A DNA stretch of 64,000 bases from Cryptomeria japonica (Eukaryota; Streptophyta; Pinopsida; Cupressales; Cupressaceae): positions 656,840,292 to 656,904,291 of the forward strand of contig NC_081414.1 in the NCBI RefSeq assembly GCF_030272615.1. Reading direction: 5' to 3'. Position numbers and translations under genes: made by a program. The notes under the pieces were generated by a model, which saw only the letters and a program-made list of their open reading frames with translations, searched no databases and was not told the origin of the DNA. Positions 34,601 to 46,319 of the stretch are shown in pieces (within the stretch, counting starts at the first letter, position 1; each line of letters begins with the position of its first letter).

Positions 34601-35118
34601 TGACTGGTGATCATAGGAGGAATGTCTTGTATTGAAGTAGTCATTATGTTTGATGTAAAAGTAGGTATACTAGCAATAGGAGTTGTCAAAGGAATAGAAT
34701 GATTAACTTGAGTAGGAGGTTGTGTATAACCTAAGGTTTCGGCACAACTTTTCATCGGCATCACATTCAAATCCACAATGTGTGCAATACCACGCAAAAT
34801 ATCAATTCCATTCTTATCACTTTGAACCATACGTTTTAGACCCTCAATTAATGAAAGAGCTTCACTATCAGGGTTTTCTTGAGACATCCATTGTCGAAAA
34901 TCATCAAATTGGTTATCCAATTTTGAAAGTTGTTCTACAGAAACCTCATGGAGAGCTTCTTCATCATTAAGAGGATTAGAGGAATTACCCATGTCCTCGT
35001 TAAAAAGGCCATTCAAATTAGGTTCCATCTCCTTGGTAATTACACCTTGGAAAGACTTAATTCTAAGGCTTCGTCTAACAGGAATAGTGTAAGTAGGGCT
35101 TATTGTCGTAAAACTCAT
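31696..35118 (-). pseudogene. gag-pro: gag-protease polyprotein of the Tat-like element, three nonsense codons
   Basis: A single minus-strand frame of 1,141 codons is broken only by stops at 34510-34512, 33664-33666 and about 33,253. No frameshift is needed. In order: a charged N-terminal region; a Pro/Ser-rich linker; the Retrotrans_gag core (HLELYNGKGDPLTHVKTFQT, ALQWYCSLP, LMHCKQGVKEKVTDFIGRY); the Tat-type Cys/His motif CQFHRHLRHDTEKC with LKGKIQDLID; and an aspartic-protease-like domain near VLIDPSCMVNVITEEFL, where family members usually have a D-x-G-S/A triad. Here the Gly is lost, so activity is doubtful. A long Pro-rich, acidic C-terminal extension follows. Gag forms the particle; protease would mature it. 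Confidence 0.85.
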
Positions 35119-36277
35119 GCACTAAAGAGAGAGAGAAGATTTTGAATTTTAGAGGTAGCAAATTTCAATAAAATCAGCCAATCTCCTAGATTTAAGCTGT
35201 TAAATGCAATCAGGACAATCTCCCGAAATTTCGAAAAAAATGTCCGGGACTGTGGAGAATGGAGTGCACACGGTCCTCACAAATTTTTTCAAAATTTTCA
35301 GGGATGAAAGTTATGATGATTTTAAAGCTAATCTGAAAAAATTGAGTGATTTTACGATCTGTAGATAGGCCAAATTAAAGTTGCAATCTCAAAATTGAAC
35401 CCTACCAAGATTGTTGAAAAACGTAAAATTTGAATTTTGAAAAAAGAGAGGGAAACTGAAATTTTGAATTTTATGATTTTAAAGGGAATGCTAAAAGCAA
35501 TGCAAGTTTTGAAGTTTAAAAGTTGACTCAATTTCATGCAAAATTCAAATTTGAAAGTGGAAATCAAGGTTGTTGCAATTAAACACTTAATTTCAAAAGT
35601 CACAAACTGCAAAAATTTGAACAAAGCATTGAAATTTTGAATGAATGCTAACACACTTCTCAGATTTAGAACTGTAAGAAACACAATTTTGATAAAAATT
35701 TCAATTTCAACAATTTTTGAATGATTAGAAGCCTCAATCCAAGCAATCGCTAGACCAACTTTGACTTAGATTTGAAAGTGTTAGAATTGATAAAATCAGC
35801 CAAAATTCTGGATTTTAGCAGAAAAATACAGTAAGATCTAGCTCCCGAAATTTCAGAAAAAATGTCGGGGACGATGGCACCTGGGGTGCACACGGTCCTC
35901 GCAACTTTTTTCCAAATTTTCAGAGATGAAAGATATTGTGATTTTGTTGCGGAATCCAAAGTTACAGCCGATTTGGAGGTGTTTTGATTAGTGAAATTAT
36001 CAGTCAAAGGTTGAATCAAGAAGGTCTTAAAAATTAGGGTTTTGACACTTAACCACTTAATTTTCAGAATTAAGGCACAAATATGAATTGATAATTTGCA
36101 ATAGAAGGGTAGATCTGAAACAAGCATTAACAATTAAACATTTCACAAGTTTAATTACTAAAAGAAAATTTTAGGGTTTTTTATGCAATCAACCTCTAAA
36201 ATTTGCAAAAGATCAAACATGGAAATTTAGGAAGGCAAAATTTTCAGATCTAACCATGAATAATCAGAATGAGGATG
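35119..36277 (-). other. 5' leader of the Tat-like element, with repeated motif
   Basis: About 1.16 kb of non-coding leader. Two diverged copies of a roughly 110 bp block (near 35,215-35,330 and 35,840-35,950) share cccgaaatttc, aaaaaatgtc and gtgcacacggtcctc. The same phrase occurs once in each LTR (near 30,110 and 36,670), so part of the leader was built from LTR sequence. Confidence 0.6.
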
Positions 36278-36295
36278 TTCACATCAGGTTCACCA
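36278..36295 (-). promoter_or_regulatory. candidate primer-binding site of the Tat-like element
   Basis: On the minus strand TGGTGAACCTGATGTGAA begins three bases after the 5' LTR. Position and TGG start fit a primer site. I cannot say with confidence which tRNA it matches; it is not the initiator tRNA-Met type. Confidence 0.5.
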
Positions 36296-36298
36296 AAA

Positions 36299-37511
36299 TG
36301 TAAAGTGGAAAAATCGAACCCTAGTTGTTCTCCCCTCCCCAACTCCAAGGAGAGAGAAGGGAGAGTCACTAGGGTTGATGGTTTTCACTTAGAAGAGACT
36401 TTACATTCAAAAGAGGGGTTGAAACCCACAAGATCCAATCCCACACAATGCAAGATTGGATTCTAAATGAGTTTCAAGGGTTAGGACATCAAGGATACCC
36501 TCTTTTGTAAAGAAATGTGGATAGAAAGATTAAGCTAGGAATGCATGAAAAGTGAGAAAGATTCACTTAAAAACAGAGATAGGAATATAGGATGAAGCTG
36601 TGGACCTGGAATTAGTAGTAAAATGTCGAGACGGTGCTGTTCTGCAAATTTGAGCGAAAGTTGACTGGATGATGGTGCCCAGCGTGCACACGGTCCTTCG
36701 AAAAATCCGTGAAACGAAGGTGGATTTGTTCGTCTCTGCACAAGGATTCCAGATCTTCAATTACAGCCGCGTACCTGCAACCTACACATAGAAAAGAGAG
36801 GACAATTGGGGGGTTAGGGATGAGGGGTTTGCCTTTCGGTCAAACCCCGGTTTTGGAATTAACCAAGAAATGAGAATGCTGTAAATGTAAATGTTTGTAA
36901 TGTAAACAAGTATTAATACCTTGTTGTAAGAATGTTTGTATTCTTACATGCGAAGGTGTAAATGTTGTTGTATGTAATGTGTTGTAAGTGATCTACTCTT
37001 CAATGGTTGAATCCTTGTCTTGAATGCAACACTTAGCCTTGAATGGAGACTTAGAATGATCAATTGCTTGAAGGAATGCTTGAATGCTTGAATGCTTGAA
37101 TGCTTGAATGCTTGAATGTTTGAATATCGCTTCCGCCTTTTGCACACATATGTCCCCCTCCTTTTGAGAGGGGAAATGTAGTTTATATACTTGTCAATTA
37201 GGGCTAATAGACTGATTTTCTCGACCTTAGGCCGACCAGGAAATATTATTTTCCAATTTGCAAACATAAAGACCCGAGACCCAAAAGAGACTGGGCCCAA
37301 AAATAGGGCCAGGGACCAGGGTGCTGGGCGCCATGGTCCCACCTCCTAGGACAGCAAAGTGCAAGGAGAGATCAGGCCAAGGTGTAGAAAAATGCAGTTT
37401 TTGATGTCATGAACAAGTTTCAGGGTCTCCATTTAGGTTCCGTGTTGCATCGCCATCGTGAAGACCCAAATGCAGTCGAAATTGCAAGTGTCGCAATTTT
37501 AGGACGCTACA
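36299..37511 (-). repeat. 5' LTR of the Tat-like element
   Basis: Direct repeat of the left LTR with few differences. Over the first 260 bp only about two substitutions were seen by eye. It carries one additional aatgcttg unit (37,074-37,125). Confidence 0.88.
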
Positions 37512-38355
37512 CCATGAACAAGAAAACCCCCTTAACAAATAAGGTATAGCCGACCAGGAAATATCCTCCACCACATATCCAAGGAGCAGGGGGAGAAGGA
37601 ATGGGGTTAGATGGAAGAGCCCTAAAAAAGAATGAGTAGAACACACAATCTAGGTAAAAATATCTTTCGAAACTAGATAACCCTAAGCCCATAAGAACCC
37701 ACCAGGTCTCTAGAAGAAGAGAGAAAAGCCTTCCATCATAGATACCACCTAGATCCCAAATCCTCCCCAAAATCCAAGCCAAACCCCCTGCACCAATAGG
37801 AGAGAGAATAGAGAGGATCTATCCTCTCATACATCTCTCATAGTAAACCCCAAGCTACCTACAGAATAGCTCCAGCTCGACACCATTGGGAGCTCCAATC
37901 GTGACAACAAATCTGCTAGGGAAGAACAACAAATATGAAATAGATCTAGACCCTACAAAGAGTCAGGGAACACAAATAGGCATGGAGGGAAGAGCCACTT
38001 CCAAGAATGGGTCTGAATGCCGAAGATAATGATTTGTATGCCAAAAAAACCAGGGACAACAAAGAGCATAGCCATCCTAGTAGATCCCAAACCCCATAGA
38101 AGTTGGGCGTGCCTCCACACTTCCACAAAACAAATAGGGCCACCCCCACAATGAATGCCCATCCATAATGAAACACTACAAACACCAAGTAGAGAAATAC
38201 CCAAAAGAAAGGGCATCAAAAGCAAACAAAAATGGGAGTCAAATCCCCTCCATCCACCTCAATGTCATCTTCTTCCTCGTCTACAACCCTCGACTTCAAA
38301 ACCCTAGAACTCGCACCAGATCTTTCACCCATATTCATTGCGATTGATTCTTTTT

Positions 38356-38373
38356 TTGAGTGCCCATATAGTT
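38356..38373. repeat. 18 bp target-site duplication, right copy
   Basis: Exact copy of 28,775-28,792, preceded by a T-rich run. The gag reading frame reaches this point from the right and resumes at the left copy. Confidence 0.85.
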
Positions 38374-38406
38374 ACCTTGCCCATGACCTCTACCTAAAGT
38401 AGACAT
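38358..38406 (-). pseudogene. gag: N-terminal codons of the minus-strand Ty3 gag
   Basis: From ATG at 38406 the minus strand reads MSTLGRGHGQGNYMGTQ. The last residues are repeated at the start of the gag frame at 28,792, as expected of a coding sequence split by an insertion with target duplication. Confidence 0.6.
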
Positions 38407-38558
38407 ATTATCTACAAAAGGAGCAATAAGATAAAGTCTACGACTACCTACTACTAAGATAAAGGTGGTAAGGTAACTCCAAAGTTTTAACTCAAGTTAT
38501 TCTATTGGTATTCATAGTGGGCTCAACTAAGACCAAAGTACCTAGTGTATGAACATGG

Positions 38559-38570
38559 GCTTTGATACTA
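38559..38570 (-). promoter_or_regulatory. primer-binding site of the minus-strand Ty3 element
   Basis: TAGTATCAAAGC on the minus strand differs at two positions from the initiator tRNA-Met site. It follows GGCATTACA, a plausible LTR end, and lies about 150 bp upstream of the gag ATG. Confidence 0.55.
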
Positions 38571-38572
38571 GA

Positions 38573-39520
38573 TGTAATGCCTGCCATGAAGCCCTAAAGA
38601 AACTAACACATAATCTAGGAAAATAGGTATAATTTTTTTTAAAAGATAACAAATACTCAAATTAAACCACATCTTTACATTACTTATTGCAAGTTACAAG
38701 TAAAACATAAACATAAACACATGGAAATAAGTTCACAAACAAAATAAATATATATACATGTAACAATCCTCCAATCTTATAATCTACATCTTACATTTTC
38801 ATATTCCCTAGGGTATCTAGCATCACTACTGAATAGTACACAACATTCATAAATGATCAATGTCTATATACAATGCACATCCATTTTTCACTAATAAAAT
38901 TACATAAGTCACCATAAGATTACATATTACATCATGTACAAGTATCATGTCATAAATATACATCATTTTCTGCAAATGAATAATCATGTTGCACAAGATC
39001 TGAAGAAATAGCAACATCCATCATGCTTATGAACACCCAATGCAAATAAAATATCCCAATGGAAGAAAGGAATCAACCACCCGACCATATGGAACCAAAA
39101 GGAACCACCCCCCATATGCCCGAAGAATGATATAAGGCCCCACACACACTAAGCTTAGACTAAAACAAAACTTCCAAAGAACAACAAATACAAACCAATA
39201 ACACAAGGCATAGGCTCAAATCTAGATAAAGACAAATGCCAATGGATTTCATGAAATAAGGCTGAGACCAACGCCACATATGTATGGAGAAGTTTCATTG
39301 CATGTTGACAACTAGAAATCCAAGCATCCTTATTGGGAACCTCTCGATAGTCTAGACCTCCAACAATCCTTACATGTGGAACCTCTAGGTAGGTGACACT
39401 CATCTGGAACCAACTCAACCTCTCATGAAGACAAGGGAGTATAGTCATGCCATCAAGGCCTTCCCAGTGTCATCCTTATCCTATACTAGCACTCTTGGTT
39501 ATGAGTGGGCCACTACAACA
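38573..39520 (-). repeat. probable 5' LTR sequence of the minus-strand Ty3 element
   Basis: The left edge (plus strand TGTAATGCC) is fixed by the primer site. A TGTTGTAGTGG start on the minus strand near 39,520 would give a 948 bp LTR. Alternatively the LTR continues through repeat R to about 40,660 or 41,460. No second copy of the 38,573-39,520 part was found, so the right boundary is undecided. Confidence 0.4.
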
Positions 39521-39584
39521 CATATTATTATCTTATTAATGTGAAAAATAACCAAACCCTAAATAAATTATTAGGTTTATCACT

Positions 39585-40660
39585 TATTTACAAATAACTC
39601 CCATGAAGTCTCCTAGTAGTCCTCCATACATCCTTACAAGAATCCCTCTTGGCATTCATCTTGACACTCATTGGAAGCCACTTCCCCTACTATGTTCCTA
39701 TGATATAGGGATATAACACAAATCAATAACCATTTGTAATGCATAATCAATTGATTCCCATATTACAAAACTGAAGCATTATAGTAATTTTATTTTCCAA
39801 GCTCAATATAATTTCCAAAAGAGCACATCATAAAAGATATCATTAATCTCTCTAGCTTCATTCAAAAGAGAAATAAATCATTTCTGGAAAACCATCACAA
39901 AAATCGATAGTCCAAAACAAGTCTCTGGTCTGATGAACTTGTGAAAACAACCCAGAAATTCCAAAAAGATCAAAAACATCAAAAATGTTAGTTTAGCACA
40001 TACGATGCATCGATGGATTCTTTTAGTGCATCGATGGATTCTTTTAGTGCATCCGTGGAGTCTTTTAGTGCATAGGAAAAATTAGTAAATTTATGATTTT
40101 GAAAGCAAAATAGAGATTATTCAAACCAAGGAAGATTCTTAGATAAAAATTGAAACGCAAAACCAACCCAAAGGAAAGTGTTTAAGCTCTAGAAGTCAAA
40201 ACAAGAGAATTCAAAGAAAGATAAATGATTTCACGGCAATAATTTCACAAAACAAAGATCACAACCATGGAAAACAATTCTCAACCATTCTAACCATAGA
40301 GAAATCCAAACTTCATACTAAAGGGTCTAATTCTCATAATAAATATATAGAGATAAACTCTCCACAAAGTCAACCACTATTCTCATAGACTAAATATAGA
40401 ATATTAGGAAATAAATTTTCAAGGGGATTAGTTTGACACACCAAAGTTCTATAAACAAATAAATCATATCCATAATTCTGAAAAATACCCATACATAATA
40501 GACATAATTCCTAATTATAGATTTTTTTTTCAAATTCTCCCGAAGTTCCAAAAAATAATATCCAAACATGGATAATACAATCTTTTCCTTTCTCGAAAAT
40601 AAAATTAAAATAAAATTCAAAGGTATTGGAAAGTCTCCAACCTAGAATATAGAAGAAAGG
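39585..40660. repeat. 1.1 kb dispersed repeat R, right copy
   Basis: Second copy of the repeat at 23,826-24,960 in the same orientation. It contains two to three short units around gatggattcttttagtgcatc near 40,010-40,080, one or two more than the left copy. Confidence 0.75.
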
Positions 40661-41584
40661 TCTAAAAACTAAGAGAAGAATTTGAAGATGCAACATAATC
40701 CAAATACACCAAGCAAATCTACATGAACCAAGAAATCTTCAAATACACAAATCACAATGAACAACTGTACAGAAAAATCTCTTCGAAAACCCAAAAGCAA
40801 TTCTTTTCCCAAATTCACTGAAAATTCTCCAAAGCAACACACTGCAAAACTTCTCCAAAATCCAACCAATGCAATAATAATGCAAAACTCTCTTCCAAAA
40901 ATTCTCAAAAATCCCTAAATAAAGTACAGTGAAAATTTTCTAAAAAATAATAATAGTCACATAAATCTTGCATGCAAAAAACTAAATAAAGATTCAATGC
41001 AAAGCATCAGGCTCACTCGAGTTCCAACTTCAAAAACAGGAGAAAATAAATAAAAAAATACTAATTACTCAATAAAACACTCAATAAATCAGTAAAGCAG
41101 AATAAAATAAAAGAATAAATAATTAATTACAATTAAATAAAAAGATTCAATAAAATAATCAATTAAAATCCCAATTAAATATAAAAGCTTTAAATAAATA
41201 AATAACTAAGTGAACAAATAAATACATAAATAACAATTAAATTCCCAAGAAGGCTCCAACAAATAATTCCTAATAAAATAATTATTTATTAACATTAAAC
41301 TCGCAATAAATATTATTTATTAATTACACATTAGAACTTATAACATCATTAATTAATTATCAAAATAAAATCAGCCCACATAACAATTAAATAAATATCA
41401 CATGAAAACTTAACCAAAATACTATAACTAACAAGCTATTGACTAAGCCTAGAATGTGATGGGACATTATATCATTCTTTGTTATCAACTTGTCATTGGG
41501 ATTAGAGACATGTTCAGATTTGTGAAGCCAAATGGAGTCAATGTCTAGTACTTACAATCCTACTTAACACTAAATGTCTATGCA
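40661..41584. other. very AT-rich intergenic DNA
   Basis: Rich in aaataaa and aattaa runs. No coding frame. The phrase gtgatgggacattat near 41,457 may mark an element end but has no partner. Confidence 0.4.
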
Positions 41585-42426
41585 CAATATGTGTGTGTGT
41601 AGATAGATATACAAATATGTATATATAGATAGAGATACATATATGTATATACATGCATATATACATATATGCATATACATACATATATATGCATATATAA
41701 ACATATACATATATTTATGTATATATGTGTATGTATATGTACATATGTATATGTAAATACATTTATGTACATATATATATACATATATACATATATACAT
41801 GTATGTATATATGTATATATATATATATATGTATGTATGTATATATATCTATGTATATATATCTATGTATGTATGCATATATTTATATATGTATGCATAT
41901 ATATATACATATATGTATATTTATATATGTGTATATATGTATATATATGTTTATATATACATATACATATTTATATGTATGTATATATATGTATATATAT
42001 GTGTATATATGTATATATGTATATATATATACATATGTGTATATTTATACATATATATGTATATGTATATGTATATATATATACATATGTGTATATGTAT
42101 ACATATATGTATATATGTGTATATATGTATATATGTATATGTATACACATATACACATATGTATATATATGTATATATGTGTATATATGTATATATGCGT
42201 ATATGTTATACACATATATGCATATATACATATATACACATATGTATATGTATATGTATAAATGTATATATACATACATACATATATATATGTATATATA
42301 TGCATATATACATATACATATACATATATATACATATATGTATATATGTATATATTATATATATATACATAGTATATATATATATACATATAGATATATA
42401 TATATATACATAACACACACACACAC
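41585..42426. repeat. long ATGTATAT-type microsatellite
   Basis: About 840 bp of alternating purine-pyrimidine sequence made of tatatgtatacatat permutations, ending in a short (CA)n run. The open frames across it (up to 295 codons of Tyr/Ile/Cys/Met/His) are a by-product of the repeat and not genes. Confidence 0.95.
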
Positions 42427-42520
42427 GCACATATATAATATAGTCAATTCCAACTCCCATCCCACTCATAATGGAGATTGGAATAGAATGTTGATGCTGA
42501 AGGGTGTGAGGGCCCTACTA
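42427..42520. other. non-repetitive island between two microsatellite blocks
   Basis: A unique sequence of roughly 90 bp (caattccaactcccatccca... to ...gggccctactatta) interrupts the microsatellite. I cannot identify it. Confidence 0.6.
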
Positions 42521-42690
42521 TTACATATATATACATATAGATATATATACATATAGATATATATACATATAGATATATAGATATATACATATATACATAT
42601 ATAGATATATATGTATATATACACATATATATTCATATAGATATATATGTATTTATATATACATATATGTATATATGTATATATATGTAC
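42521..42690. repeat. second microsatellite block
   Basis: Tandem tatatatacatatagata units, several perfect 18 bp repeats at the start, then tatgtatatatac permutations. Confidence 0.9.
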
Positions 42691-43126
42691 AATCACAGAG
42701 TATACACACTGGTGGAAAGAGAATCGCAACATCACACCTTGCACACAATGAGTGGTATGATATTATCCTTTCCACATATACAAACACATCATCAATAACA
42801 TCAAAGATCATCATCATTAAATCTCATCACAATTAACATAACATGAAGTAAAGTCAATGCATATCATGATAACACCATGAGCAAACATAAATTACTGAAT
42901 ATGCATAAACAACCAATCATAAATCCCAACATATTCTAGAGTACATCATCCTCCATATAAGCATAATGTATCATTTGTCAACGTGTAATAATTGTCGTCT
43001 ACTAGTATCATCAAAATATAAATGAAACCATAACATCTACCCATAGTATCATCAATGTATCTCAGGAAGTATAGGAATGTCTATAAATCCGTCAAAGTAA
43101 AAGTATGTCAGGGAGGGACACTACAA
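42691..43126. other. intergenic DNA, no gene seen
   Basis: AT-rich with short CA/AT repeats. The phrase cagggagggacactaca near 43,110 looks like an inverted LTR start, but no partner was found. Confidence 0.3.
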
Positions 43127-43835
43127 ATAGAATTGTAAAGAATAAATAATTATGGGAAATTAATAAGATGAATATAAATAAGTATACATTAATTTATCTT
43201 CAATAAATAAATGTTAAGGGTTAATGTCTTTTGAATTTAGTGTTAAAATTATATAAATAAATAGGAAAATAAAGGGAATGATTCTTGTAGTAAAGAATGA
43301 ATGGATTTTGATGTTGATATTCAAATTTAGAAGTGTTACAATCAAGAATAGATCATGATAGTTTTGAATTCACCTTAGGGTTTGAAGTTGTTATATATAT
43401 ATAGTGGAGTGTTAAGTCAACAAATTTATGTTTATCCACACTTTAGAAATTCCCCGCACACACAAAATCAATTTATTAATCTATATAATCTACCATGGCA
43501 TATCATAGTTGTCATAGGTAGTTGTGACATAATATCAATCATAGATTTTGTCATAAATTTTTCGTTACATGATGCATGGAACATGCCTATCAATAATCCA
43601 AGATCCTCTAAGTAGGATGCCTACATCCTCATGTGAGGACAAAATATCCATGTCACCTTCCTAGTAGGATTACCACTCAACACGCCAACTCCCACAAAAT
43701 GGTAAAATTGCATGTACAAATAAAATTTCCTAGTAGACACGTTAAATTAAATAAGTTTTAAATAAATAAATCCAATTACAAATAACATAATCCAAACTAA
43801 TAACTTGCAAAGGTTGAGAGACCTTAATCCAAACA
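43127..43835 (-). repeat. 3' LTR of Copia B (far end uncertain)
   Basis: On the minus strand CAAGTGGGAGAA followed by TGTTTGGATTAAGG looks like a polypurine tract and LTR start at 43,835. It lies just after the decayed RNase H. The other end of the LTR was not determined. Confidence 0.45.
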
Positions 43836-43859
43836 TTCTCCCACTTGTGAAAGAACTTT

Positions 43860-44479
43860 CAAGAATGTATATCAATCAACTAAAGGCACAGAGAGGCCCA
43901 TGGAACTACAAGACCATCTGAACTCCTCTATACTCACAAGTTTCATCATTTCATCTACAACATTCATGAAAGTATCACCTTAATCCAATTTGATCTTCCC
44001 ATCATCTATCATATCTCAAACAAAATAAAATTGAACATCTACGTGCTTTATTCTAACATGGAAAGTTGCAATCTTTGCTAAGAAAATGACACTCTAACTA
44101 TTATAATAGATAGTAATAAAACTTGCATCAAGACCAATATTTGATCTCAATAGTCCAATCGCAAGGGATTCCTTACACGCATAAGTGACTACCATATACT
44201 ATTATTCTATCATGGACAAAGCAACTACAATTTTTCACATATTCATCCAACCGATAGCACCATTGGACATAGTGATCTCATAACCAAGTTTATCTTATGT
44301 TGTCAATGCTACCATCACAATTTGAATCTACATATGCATAGATACAAAATTCCAAGGTCCAATAGGATAACCATAAAAATACAAGGAATACTTGAAAGTA
44401 CCCCTCCAATATTTGAACATTCTTAATTGCATCACAAAGCACTCATTTAGGATTATACATAGATTGACTCAAGACTACT
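43860..44479 (-). pseudogene. pol: Copia B pol, RNase H part
   Basis: On the minus strand, reading away from the insertion: LSQSMYNPK..VLCDAIKN (end of RT), then YAYVDSNCDGSIDNIR and decayed pieces of the RNase H domain down to a poor C-terminus. These match the plant Ty1/Copia order (VGVVSRYM, then the YVDADxAGDxDxRKS strand). It has many stops and is separated by 18 kb from the rest of pol at 62,553 because element 2 is inserted between them. The 5 bp ctact at 44,475-44,479 is the left copy of the target duplication. Confidence 0.75.
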
Positions 44480-45534
44480 TGGTTCAGGAGCACCTAAGGG
44501 TGAGAAAATACCCTTTTCAATTTTGGCAATTTTGGCATAAGGACTGGTTCTAGTCCATTAGGTTGTTTGTTTGGAGCTTGGAGTGCATTTTGACTTCTTT
44601 TGAAAATTTCATGTATCAGCTATACTTATCCCGATAACCTGATGAGGTGCCATTGTCTATCGATGGGACTGTTTTCTACTTACCCTGATAGCCTGATGAG
44701 GTCACCAGTGGGTTGGAGCAAGTTGGAAGGAGCCATCGGCTATTGGCATAACTAGTTTTTGTGCCACTTGATAACCCAATGGGAAAGCATATGCTTTGGA
44801 GAGCACCACCGACCATCGGCAGGAGGTGTTTTAGGCTACATCGATAACCCGATGGGAAAGCATTCTATTGGGAGCACACCATCAACCATCGGTGGGACTA
44901 TTTTCTATGCTACTCCGATGACCCGATAGAAAGGGAAGTGAGTTGTAAACTGCCATCGGACATTGGAGTAAGTGTTTTGATGCTAACCCGATGACCCGAT
45001 GAGGAAAGCGATGCTAAACTGATGACCCGATGGAAATCCAAAAATTAGTTACAGTCAGAAACCAATTGTGTCGAGTTCAATCTCATTGGTTAGGGATGAT
45101 TCATGTCATGTCATAGAGGATATAAAAGACCCAATGGGTATTTTGTAATGGGGTTAGAAGGAGGTTGGACAAGTAGAAAAAAAAACATCTTTTGAATAAC
45201 AATTTAAAAAGACTGTTTTCTGGTTTCTTTCCCAGAGCTCAATTTTCATTTGAAAACTATAAATAATGGCTTGAATCTTTAAATGCTAGTGTGATTGAGT
45301 AGATGTTACTTTTCTATGTTTTGTGAGTTCCAATTTTGAAGTTGTGCCAAGTTCGGCTCTGTAAATAAGTTGTCATTTTGTTTCTCATTTTCTGTTAGTG
45401 ACAAGTAGTTACAACATGGCTATGTCTTGATTCTCCATCGTGGGATCCACACAACCATTAGAGGTTGTCAAGAAGAGCTAGATATGTATAGTAGAGCTCT
45501 ATGTGTAATAGACCAGAGAATCACGTTGGCCATT
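44480..45534 (+). repeat. 5' LTR of element 2, first part
   Basis: Contains several diverged repeats of the theme CCGATRACCCGATG separated by about 70-90 bp, and a TATA box at 45,121. It is cut after ggccatt by element 3. Confidence 0.85.
45121..45128 (+). promoter_or_regulatory. TATA box of element 2 LTR
   Basis: tataaaag, kept in the right LTR at 61,729-61,736, followed in both by acccaatggg. Confidence 0.55.
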
Positions 45535-46319
45535 TGTTTGTAAACAGATTTGTCACTGCGGTCGTTTAATTGAAACTGACCCTGTTTGCCCGATGAGCAG
45601 TGACAAACGTTCCAACAATTGGAGAGATCATTCTATGAAACACGATCTTCCTCTATGTTTGAGAGGGGCAACTCCCTCATATGATAGGGGTATTTAAGAT
45701 TTTTATGTACTTTTAACCTGAAAGTACATAAAGGAGAAAACATAAAACTAAAAATAAATAAAGATAGAAACCCCAACAATAGACATATGACCATCAACTG
45801 AGATTTCTCAACATTAGCAACAAATTACAAGGGGAATTTATAAGTTAATATGCTTAGCCATGAGATGACGATAAAGAAGAATAACAAATCTCAACATACG
45901 GAGAGATAAGATACTTCAACACATTCAAGCTGAGATACCAAAGGTTGCTTGCACATCATCACATCAATTGTACAAATCACACATGCATAAAGAGACTACC
46001 AATTTGACATATGAGAAATCAGAAATGGAATACAATTAGAACACATGAAATAAGACGTATTCTTCATTATCCTTTTGGAAATATACAAGTCCAAAACCCT
46101 TTCTATACATAGTGCAAATCAAAATGTCATTACTCCTGGAATTCTAGCAGAGTTTTCCCCTCCGTCAAATGAAATAGCCCTACATTTATAGGATTCCCAG
46201 AATAACCACCTCAGCAAGTAACTTGGATAGGTTAATAACTAACTCATTTTTATATAAACAAAGATTAGTTAGAAACTACTTCACTTTTGCGTGACTAAGC
46301 TCCACTTTCTAGCCTCTAG

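Larger units (their letters stand above)
29742..37511 (-). mobile_element. Tat-like Ty3 LTR retrotransposon encoding only gag and protease
   Basis: LTRs of 1,205 and 1,213 bp flank a 5.35 kb interior, and the element is bordered by the exact 5 bp duplication ccatg (29737-29741 and 37512-37516). Orientation is minus, shown by the polypurine tract beside the left LTR, the primer-like site beside the right LTR, a minus-strand TATA box and the coding frame. The interior holds one long gag-protease frame and about 750 bp of non-coding tail. Reverse transcriptase, RNase H and integrase are absent, so it depends on a relative. The LTRs are nearly identical over long stretches, so this is one of the younger insertions here. 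Confidence 0.88.
28793..38355 (-). mobile_element. LINE-like non-autonomous retroposon, split by the Tat-like element
   Basis: It is bounded by an exact 18 bp duplication. After removal of the 7.8 kb LTR insertion its own sequence is 839 + 949 = 1,788 bp. The 3' end (minus strand) reads CTCAAAACCTACTTTTCCC then TTAATCAAAAA. That end parallels the 3' end of the LINE at 11,939 (CTATAAAACCTGTTTATCTT then TATCAAAAA). No endonuclease or RT is present; a 40-codon frame near the 5' end (MNMGERSGASSRVLKSRVVD...) is the only coding hint. It is probably mobilised by a LINE partner in trans. Confidence 0.75.

Noticed and set aside
41570-42744. Many long open frames on both strands, up to 295 codons
   Set aside because: They are Tyr/Ile/Cys/Met/His strings produced by the alternating microsatellite and not genes.
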